Source: Bondarzewia mesenterica (taxonomy: Eukaryota; Basidiomycota; Agaricomycetes; Russulales; Bondarzewiaceae). From it: a stretch of 16,593 nucleotides of DNA. Location of the stretch: the NCBI GenBank assembly GCA_004802705.1, contig SGPL01000655.1, positions 1 to 16,593 on the forward strand, in the 5' to 3' direction. Below are positions 10,296-16,593 of this stretch, one piece after another. Positions within the stretch are counted from its first letter, which is position 1; every line of letters starts with the position of its first letter. The notes beneath the pieces are model-generated. The model did no database searches. It saw only the letters and a program-made list of their open reading frames with translations, and had not been told where the DNA came from. The translations under genes were made by a program, and so were the position numbers.

Positions 10296-11766
10296 TCAAG
10301 ACGTACTTCCAGAAAACAGGCGTATCACGAGATTTTCCCTGCTTGACACATCGATATTGGGGAAATATCCTTGAAGCCATGGTCAGCAAAATTAAAAGGT
10401 GGAAGAACATTGGCTGCCACCCACTCGCACTGGCATAGTACCAAACTATGGTTCCCTGGACGAAATGTTCGAGGTTTTTGTGATATATCACAAGCTGGGC
10501 ATCAATCTCGCGTCCGAACGAAGGCAGCTTCGTCTTGAGATTTGCATAATCTCTGACTCGCTCAGAAAGCATGTCGGTCAGGAGGTCGATGGCCGTCTGC
10601 AAGTCGACGCGTCGTTCGACCATCAGGGCACAAACTAGGTTTTGGTAGTCCCCATCAGCTTGTTCTTTCTGTGAGCAGAAATCGTCTTCACGTTCGGGTC
10701 TATAAACTTAAGAGAAATGGCTCACGTTGAAAGAGCAGAGGTCCTAGACAAAATGTTAATGTTTACCATCACGCTGCACCAAATATGAAAAGCGCACATT
10801 TGGCCATGTTAACACATCGGTCGCGGCTTCAGACATACCGATAATGACCGGGTCCTTGAATACGTAGTATGGAAGATCGATATCCATGGAATATTCGATC
10901 ATGGCTGCAAGGCGCGATGAGGCGCTGTTCTGTCAGTTAAATGATCGCTGTACCTTCCACCATGGCACCACCGATTGTCGCGCGACGCATGATGATGAAC
11001 TCTTCGACGGACGGCATCTTAGAAACGGAGCGATTGTGTGCCTGCTTGATCTGGGACCGACTCCAATCCTCGAATGCACGAGCAAACCTGTTGAGAGTCC
11101 CAAACGTAAATCTCACCAAAGCTGTATCATATAGTCAATTTTCCTACTTACCTATAGCATGTTCCTGAAGTTGCGGTCATTCTGATCCGTCGCAAAATGC
11201 TGCGCGATGCAAACATGAACATTTCATGAACATCCGAATGCGATGAAATAATTAAAGGGCCTACTCGTGGAGCATCGCAGCGTACGGATACTGTGGACGA
11301 GGTGCATCTGGATTGTAGAGAATGCTCATGCTGATGTCCACACCAGCTTGAACGTCCTGTGGTCTCGCTTGAAGCTCGCCCTCATCCGAGAGATCGTCTG
11401 TCTGTATCAACAAATGTTTACGAGAGTCAAATATGCACAGATTTCTGCATCTCACCGAGAATGCCCAAAGAAAGAATGCCAGACAGGTCTCTAAATGAAC
11501 CTGATCCGCGTTAGGAAAAGCGAGAGCAGCGAATAGATCAAATCTGGCAACGTCCAAGAACTGGTTGAGCTTGTTTTCATCGTAAACACTGAAACTTTTG
11601 AATAATGAGCATGTATTAAATGCCATCTCGAAGAAGGATACCTCTGAAACCACTTTCTAGTTGCATCATCTGCCTCCTTCTGGAACCTATTGGCCTTGAG
11701 GTCAAACACTGGTGCTGTGATAGCCACTAAGTCCTGGAGGCGAAATGTAGACGGAAAGTTAAACAT
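10296..11766 (-). CDS. Sesquiterpene synthase (class I terpene cyclase)
   Basis: Cytosolic Mg2+-dependent cyclase that ionises farnesyl diphosphate and closes it to a sesquiterpene. Nine exons (11766-11642, 11588-11456, 11401-11265, 11199-11152, 11087-10954, 10904-10798, 10743-10726, 10668-10431, 10369-10296) join to 1,014 nt: 337 aa plus TGA, the typical size of basidiomycete sesquiterpene synthases. The start gives MFNFPSTFRLQDLVAI, a family-like N-terminus. Metal-binding motifs are both present: aspartate-rich DDLSDE (residues 88-93) and the NSE triad NDLCSFNKE (228-236). A diphosphate-sensor arginine pair RR (182-183) sits 46 residues before the NSE, and the C-terminal RY pair is in YYARYF (314-315). 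All intron phases are consistent, so the gene looks intact and active. Exon 7 is only 18 nt and lies inside the NSE motif. It is the key enzyme of the cluster, directly downstream of the P450 on the same strand. The product (which skeleton) cannot be inferred from these motifs. Confidence 0.94.
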
Positions 11767-11850
11767 TGAGATTCTATGGTAGCGGCAGAGTTGGGATCGA
11801 GGCTTATAGACTTCGGAGAAGAAAGCCAGCATGACCAGGAAGACCGTCTG

Positions 11851-11857
11851 CTTTATA
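11851..11857 (-). promoter_or_regulatory. TATA box of the terpene synthase gene
   Basis: TATAAAG on the minus strand (CTTTATA on +) lies 85 bases upstream of the terpene synthase ATG. With the usual 30-40 bases from TATA to transcription start, this leaves a leader of about 45-55 nt, normal for a fungal gene. It is a sequence match only. Confidence 0.55.
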
Positions 11858-12244
11858 CTGTACCCTGTTCGTCCCAATAAAGCAGTGGGTCCGATCCAGT
11901 CGCCGAACTTGTTCGGAGTGGTCCTCCGAACTAAAAAAAAAAACAGATTCCACGAGCGTCAGAAAGTGAGAAAGATACCACTGAACATCCTCGTGTCCAT
12001 CGAAGCTAACGAATTGATGGGAAGTAATTCAACTTTTGGCGCTATCTAAGAAATCAGAAGCATCAAAAGCATTGATATCGATGGAATAGAGAACATGCAC
12101 ATTCGCCTGTGTCTGCGCGTTTATGACGAGAAATAACTATAAGAGTCAAAGCACTGAGGGTCCAAATTGTAGCACACGCTCAGGCACGCGCGTCAGGCCT
12201 TCAATCAAAAGCTTCAGAAATGGAAATATTCCTGTTCCGTCACA

Positions 12245-12326
12245 GGGAAACGTGGAAACGTGTTGAGATTGGTTTGACTGCGCCACAATCATGGGAAACG
12301 TGAAACGTGATTGAATTGGCTGACTA
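12245..12326. repeat. Duplicated GGGAAACGTG element upstream of terpene synthase
   Basis: Two near-identical segments sit 48 bases apart. One starts at 12245 with GGGAAACGTGGAAACGTGTT and runs on through GAGATTGG and TTTGACT. The other starts at 12293 with GGGAAACGTGAAACGTGATT and runs on through GAATTGG and CTGACT. Each contains a tandem GAAACGTG pair; with single-base gaps the two copies match over about 34 bases. The position is roughly 480-560 bases upstream of the terpene synthase ATG, so they could be sites for a cluster regulator. Confidence 0.6.
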
Positions 12327-12631
12327 ACAGGACTGAAAAAACATCATTCTTTCATCTCAAATGGGATGTCCCCGGACAGTGTCCTGTGCAACTCCGAAGA
12401 TAAATGGTGAATAATTGCGGCGGCGGCGTTGGTGAAGTCGCAAAACAGGACGAGTACCACTAGGTACCACTTGGGTGTACTTCTGCAGACTTCCTTCCCA
12501 TTACTGGTTGACCTGTGTAGATAAATCTCGCTCCCCTGCTTTCCACCAAGCACATAGAGTACAGATCGCGCCAGCATGTGGTTTCCCTAGACTACAGTAT
12601 CCTAGCTACAATTGCTTTTGATTTGGACATT

Positions 12632-14901
12632 TTACAAAGCCTGACCCTCATCTCGTAGCAGATCCAAGGCCTTCTGAGACCTGGGTTTGATGCTGCATGG
12701 AAAATAATCAGGAGTTCTAGTATAGGATGCTATCAATTTACAGCACACTGGAATGAAAGCCGACACCAACCTGAATACGGAGTTTTGATATTTGATCATG
12801 GGCTCTATTACTTTTCCAGAACTGTCCTCGGCCTTGCTGATGTCGACGGACGCCGACATGCAAGCAATTAGGAGCCAAATCGACGAGTCGATTAGGTGCA
12901 TCCCGGGGCAAATACGGCGACCGAATCCAAAGACGTAGTTATTGGGATCTATCTGTTCCAGTAAATCCTTTGGGGCATCTACAAATCTTTCTGGCATAAA
13001 TTTGTCGGGTTGGGGAAAGAGCTTCTCGTCACGGAGTATTGTCCTGAAATTGTTAAGTCAATTTACATCGGCATCCGTTTTTATCGCAATAAAGATTACC
13101 AGATATTTGCGAAAACCTATCCTTTCTCAGTTTCTGTACATGAATTCGTACGAAGTACAGACTTACCAGAGATTTTTTTGGGATGAACATGTCATGATAG
13201 AAGTCATCCTTCATCAGGCTGTGCGGAAGTCCTGGACCCATCAAGTTAGTGCGCGCAATGTTCTATTCGTCAAGAGCATCTACCCAATGGAACTGGAACC
13301 GCCCATCGGAGAGTCTCCTTCACAACAGCATTGACTGAATGCATCAGCTTGGACCAGCAAGAATAATTGCGAATGAAAGAGTTAGTTAAGTACCGTAAGG
13401 CAAATCAGCACGGTCACGAAGCGTCGGGAGCCTGTGAGTGCCGATTATACTATCAATCTCTTTTTGTGCCTTGGTTAGGACGTCTGGATGAAGTATCATG
13501 GCCAAGATAAAATGACAGACAGTCGCAACTGTCTGCTTATAGTTCAGCATGCAAGTCACAGCATAGGTCTTGGTTCTCACCGTGTCGGCGCTTGCTGCAT
13601 ACATGGAGTTGGCTGTCCATTTCAGATCAAATTCGAACAGCTCGTCAAAGGCTTCATTGGACCTTTCATCAAGGATAGTGGAGCAGAAGCACGGAACAGC
13701 AGTTCCACTGCGCTACAAGATAATCGACATTGACTTACGCTAACAGCAAAGGAAAATCAGCGACTCACCACGGAAGCCTTGATGTAATTGTATGGTCCGT
13801 CTACAAATTCTTCTACCTTTGCTTTCCACTTCAAGGCATTGCGTTTGAAACTTGCACCCGGCATCCAGCGCGGAATGAATTTTACTAGATCCCAAAAAAA
13901 TTGAATGAAATAATGTTCAATTCCGGAGAATTGGTGACTTACGAATTGGGAAGATGTCTACCATCCAAACTTTGCCGCTAGGCGCGATATGATTAGCCAG
14001 GATAGCCAGACATTCTTCCGCTAAGAGCAAATATCTATCTTGATTGGAGGTCGCCTCATAACCATATACAGTTTGAAGCGTAAGGCCGCCGGCATATCTG
14101 AAGCGAAGTTAAACTTTGAGTCAAAGGCGAGAATTTGTCGCGAGGCTACGCAACCTTCGAATGCTCCCAAGGTAGTCTACAGGATTCCTAACGAGCCTAC
14201 GAAGGAACGAAGTGGTTTCGTGTTCAATCAAGGGGTGATAGGCCATCACGTGTTGGGCACCAAAAGCACTGAGAAAAAGTCTGCGTTGCCGCCTAATGAA
14301 TACAATTCAGCAACCATACGGAGTAAGAGCATTGACATGGAGTACTTGGATTGGTCACCATAGCCAACGAAGGCCACCTATAATGTCAAGGGATGAATAC
14401 GTGATGACATCCATCCACATACGAATGAAGAATCAATTCACCATGTTGCGACAGCCACATCTCAATGAGCTATGATTAGAGAAAATCCTCCGAGTCATAA
14501 AATCGATGAACAGCGTACAATTCACCCGCCATCACCGAGCGTGGCCTATCGGAGTAGATCGCTCCTTGCTTGTCCAGCAAATCGGAAACGGCTTCACGAG
14601 AATTGAGGAAGATGATGCTTTGCGTCCATGCGCGCAAGTACGTCACTTCACCTTCAGACCATTCATGATTGCCTGAAGTAGCTCCTCCAGTAATGTGCTT
14701 TACTCACCGAACCTTTCTGCCCAAGCCTTCGCAGAGAGCCAGAGTTCTTTAGAATTCAGGTCACGTATATTTCCTGAAAGCCTTGAGGGTGTGGGCCCAG
14801 GTGGCAAAGACGCCAAAGGTCTCGTTTCACGCCGCGAAAGCCAGAACAAAAAAAAGAATAGCCGCGATGAAAAGGTATAGATCAGTATCCAGAGGCAGCA
14901 T
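12632..14901 (-). CDS. Cytochrome P450 monooxygenase, ER-anchored, with one frame conflict in exon 1
   Basis: Heme-thiolate monooxygenase, probably hydroxylating the terpene synthase product with electrons from an ER reductase. Fourteen exons: 14901-14708, 14651-14519, 14460-14442, 14377-14346, 14292-14155, 14097-13943, 13884-13769, 13712-13581, 13532-13394, 13334-13284, 13231-13167, 13116-13100, 13043-12771 and 12716-12632. Corrected length is about 515 aa. Motifs: hydrophobic anchor (1-23), proline-rich LPPGPTPSRLSGNIRDL, I-helix AASADT (301-306), KETLR (E359, R362), MPERF (413-417) and heme loop FGFGRRICPG with Cys442. The C-helix WxxxR has Ser125 instead of Trp (QSKRQRR). The start MLPLDTDLYLF at 14901 is typical, but its frame stops within about 25 codons. 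Dropping one T from the 8-T run (near 14848-14856) restores it. An ATG at 14987 stays open without any change but gives an atypical 544-aa protein. Exons of 17, 19 and 32 nt make automatic prediction unreliable. Confidence 0.9.
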
Positions 14902-14948
14902 AACAGCGAATGGGTTGTCGCCTTCAAAAAGAATTCCTTCGCCGGATC

Positions 14949-14958
14949 ATATTTATGG
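14949..14958 (-). promoter_or_regulatory. Candidate TATA-like box of the P450
   Basis: The + strand reads ATATTTATGG (CCATAAATAT in gene orientation), about 50 bases upstream of the ATG at 14901 and downstream of the alternative ATG at 14987. If used, transcription would begin after 14987's codon, supporting 14901 as the true start. The same 10-mer precedes the SDR at 7479. Confidence 0.35.
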
Positions 14959-15805
14959 TATCCATCACATCCGTTAGATACATCCAAGTATAATCCTGGG
15001 CGAGAATCAGCTTAATTTGGAAAGATGAATATGGACCCTAGAAATGGACACACTGAATCCTTTTTAGCTAGTCCTGAACGCGTTACAAACGAGAATGGCG
15101 AAGATGCCACCAGCCCGACGACAGTGAGAAAGTCTGCAGATAGGATACTAAACTGATAACCGACTAGTAGTCGGCCCTGCCGCATCAGAATCAGTACTGA
15201 TGCAGCGACGTGGGAAAAGACATCTGCATACCAGTCGGAGCAGGGGCTTCCATTCCTGATCACGGCTTCTAGAAACGTCGAGGAGGGCATGGAGGGGAAG
15301 CAGACCTGGTAACATCGATCCACATCTCCGGAACAGGAACGTCGAGGTTCGAGAGCTTTCCATAGAATATCCGTTCCCGGGGGCCTGCTGAGATACTCAA
15401 CGTCTTACCAATTGACGATCAGCGCTCAGCGCGTTGAACAGGGTCGACCGTGTCCTTCGCCGCGATGGCTCAAGAGGTGCGTCCGGAAGTCAAGACGCTC
15501 CACGCTTATCATGTGACCGGTCTTATTCGTATGTGTTGTCTATATTGAGGCGTGTGTGCTGCCGGCGATAGTAGATTCCGCATAGTCTCCTTTGAAGACA
15601 TCACACAGCAGTATGAATCTTCTGCAGAAAGGTATAGATTTTCCAAATTATTCCATTCTGGCAACACGACCTCCTCGCCGACCTCAATGGATCTAGTGAG
15701 ACTGATCCAAACTCTGAATGACCAAAAAGCATCAATATATCATCCTCTGTCTGATTACCATTGGATGCATTGATTTACTATTCATATAACTCACCGCGCA
15801 ACTAA

Positions 15806-16030
15806 ACACTGCTAAATTATTCACCCAGGTCCTCCGTCTCGGCTACCTTTGAAAATCACGAGATTTATCGCAATGGTCCGCCCTCAACCCTCGAGAACGC
15901 AATGGTGATCATGCCGAGATTCGTAGTCACTGCTGGAGCACCCACGGCCCCAGCCGTCGAATCTGAGCGCCGCGATCAAGCAGTCGCGTTTCGCTTTGAA
16001 GCTCGCGCGGAACGGCGGTCGACTGATTAG
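15806..16030 (+). other. Possible terminal coding exon, unrecognised
   Basis: A frame open from 15806 to a TAG at 16028-16030 is preceded by a good intron acceptor (TTATTCACCCAG, ending at 15828). After it the frame reads 66 codons with balanced composition, including AMVIMPRFVVTAGAPTAPAV. The sequence is richer in G+C than its flanks. No family is recognised and no convincing upstream exon was found; the open frame at 15552-15773 on the same strand is a candidate. It could be chance in GC-rich DNA. Confidence 0.25.
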
Positions 16031-16142
16031 ACCGCATCACCCAAACATTATGTATATAAAAATACGGTATGAAAGTTAGCGTTCCCCACTTCGTTGAATT
16101 GATAGCGGCGCACGATTTAAACCCAGTATTGAAGAACACTGT

Positions 16143-16380
16143 TCAAACGGTGAAATGCTGAGTCCAGGGATAATCTGAGTGTCGGAAAAAAAAAAGAGTA
16201 TACAGAGGTAGTACGCACGCGTGCCGTAAGACGTACATCCCGATGTAAATCATGTTCTTCGGCATCGCGATGTACTGCATAAACTGGTCGTAGTCCCAGG
16301 GCGCGTGGGTTTCCATGAATGGAGATAATCTTAGACTTACGACGCCGACCTCGCCCACGGCGAAAGAGCTAGCCCGAGTA
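16143..16380 (-). other. Possible coding exons, unrecognised
   Basis: On the minus strand, 16380-16340 reads TRASSFAVGEVGV and ends at a consensus donor GTAAGT. A possible acceptor (GACCAG) about 57 bases on leads into FMQYIAMPKNMIYIGMYVL, which looks hydrophobic and protein-like. Without splicing the region is also open to 16143. No family is recognised. Upstream, around 16410-16465, another protein-like stretch (TGTGELKEMSVLVRLSLN) is in reach of splicing. This may be a membrane protein gene entering from the right edge, but evidence is weak. Confidence 0.3.
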
Positions 16381-16593
16381 AAATCTCAGTCAGGGACGCG
16401 AACTCAAATCTAGTTGAGCGACAGACGGACCAACACGCTCATCTCTTTAAGTTCCCCGGTGCCAGTGTATACTTCATCATCTCCTTAGGAACCCCGTCCC
16501 GCCTCCGCGCATAATTGAAGCAATTTTGTCTTCATTGGTGCAAGAGCTTGAAAAGAATTGGTACGGCAAACTCACTTCGTGGTCCCCCCCCCC

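Larger units (their letters stand above)
11767..12631. other. Terpene synthase promoter region and P450 3' flank
   Basis: About 865 bases between the P450 stop and the terpene synthase start, both on the minus strand. It holds the TATA box at 11851, an A-run near 11932-11943, and the duplicated GGGAAACGTG element at 12245-12326. The open frame at 12344-12577 (-) has no recognised domain, and no splice sites link it to the P450. Confidence 0.55.
14902..16593. other. Right-hand region, no gene confidently resolved
   Basis: This stretch holds the P450 promoter and then about 1.5 kb of mixed sequence. Open frames at 15012-15323 (-) and 15552-15773 (+) lack recognisable motifs. The most exon-like pieces are 15806-16030 (+), 16321-16380 (-) and an open + frame from about 16478 to the end (reading ...LVQELEKNWYGKL). 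They do not assemble into one gene. The last bases are a run of C, so a gene entering from beyond the right edge would be cut there. Confidence 0.45.

Noticed and set aside
12344..12577. 77-codon open frame between terpene synthase and P450
   Set aside because: It has no recognisable motif and lies beyond the true P450 stop at 12634-12632, so it is probably spurious.
13053..13244. Open frame continuing past the P450 exon ending at 13167
   Set aside because: It is intron read-through; splicing through the 17-nt exon gives the conserved linker and PERF region.
15012..15363. Two overlapping minus-strand open frames with hydrophobic stretches upstream of the P450
   Set aside because: No start context, splice pattern or family resemblance, and two frames overlap with equal merit.

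Overview
The window looks like nuclear DNA from a filamentous basidiomycete, probably an Agaricomycete. Every recognisable gene is cut by many short GT-AG introns of about 47-60 bases, several exons are tiny (17-33 nt), and the protein families are typical of mushrooms and wood-decay fungi: GMC oxidoreductase, sesquiterpene synthase, multi-intron CYP and a 7-TM protein of the DUF6534 type. The window ends in a run of C, which may be a contig edge.

Layout. 1-751 (-): short-chain dehydrogenase (SDR), cut by the left edge and apparently damaged at its catalytic YxxxK. 752-2944: no convincing gene. 2945-5336 (+): complete secreted-type GMC (aryl-alcohol/glucose-oxidase-like) oxidoreductase, 11 exons, 618 aa. 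5978-7357 (-): RDH/WWOX-like SDR of about 316 aa, 9 exons, with a one-base frame break near its C-terminus. 8494-9719 (+): 316-aa seven-helix membrane protein, 6 exons. 10296-11766 (-): complete class I sesquiterpene synthase, 337 aa, 9 exons. 12632-14901 (-): cytochrome P450, 14 exons, about 515 aa once one base in a T-run is set aside. 14902-16593: only short exon-like fragments. I rebuilt exon joins by hand from splice sites, reading frame and family motifs. Frames close exactly for the GMC, 7-TM and terpene synthase genes; the SDR at 5978 and the P450 each need one frame correction.

Together this has the makeup of a terpenoid biosynthetic gene cluster. The terpene synthase would cyclise farnesyl diphosphate to a sesquiterpene hydrocarbon. 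The adjacent ER-anchored P450 would hydroxylate it. The SDR(s) and the GMC enzyme could interconvert the resulting alcohols and carbonyls, though the GMC enzyme has a signal peptide and may instead act outside the cell. The 7-TM protein has no known role here. The terpene synthase promoter has a good TATA box and a duplicated GGGAAACGTG element further upstream. The product cannot be named from sequence alone.
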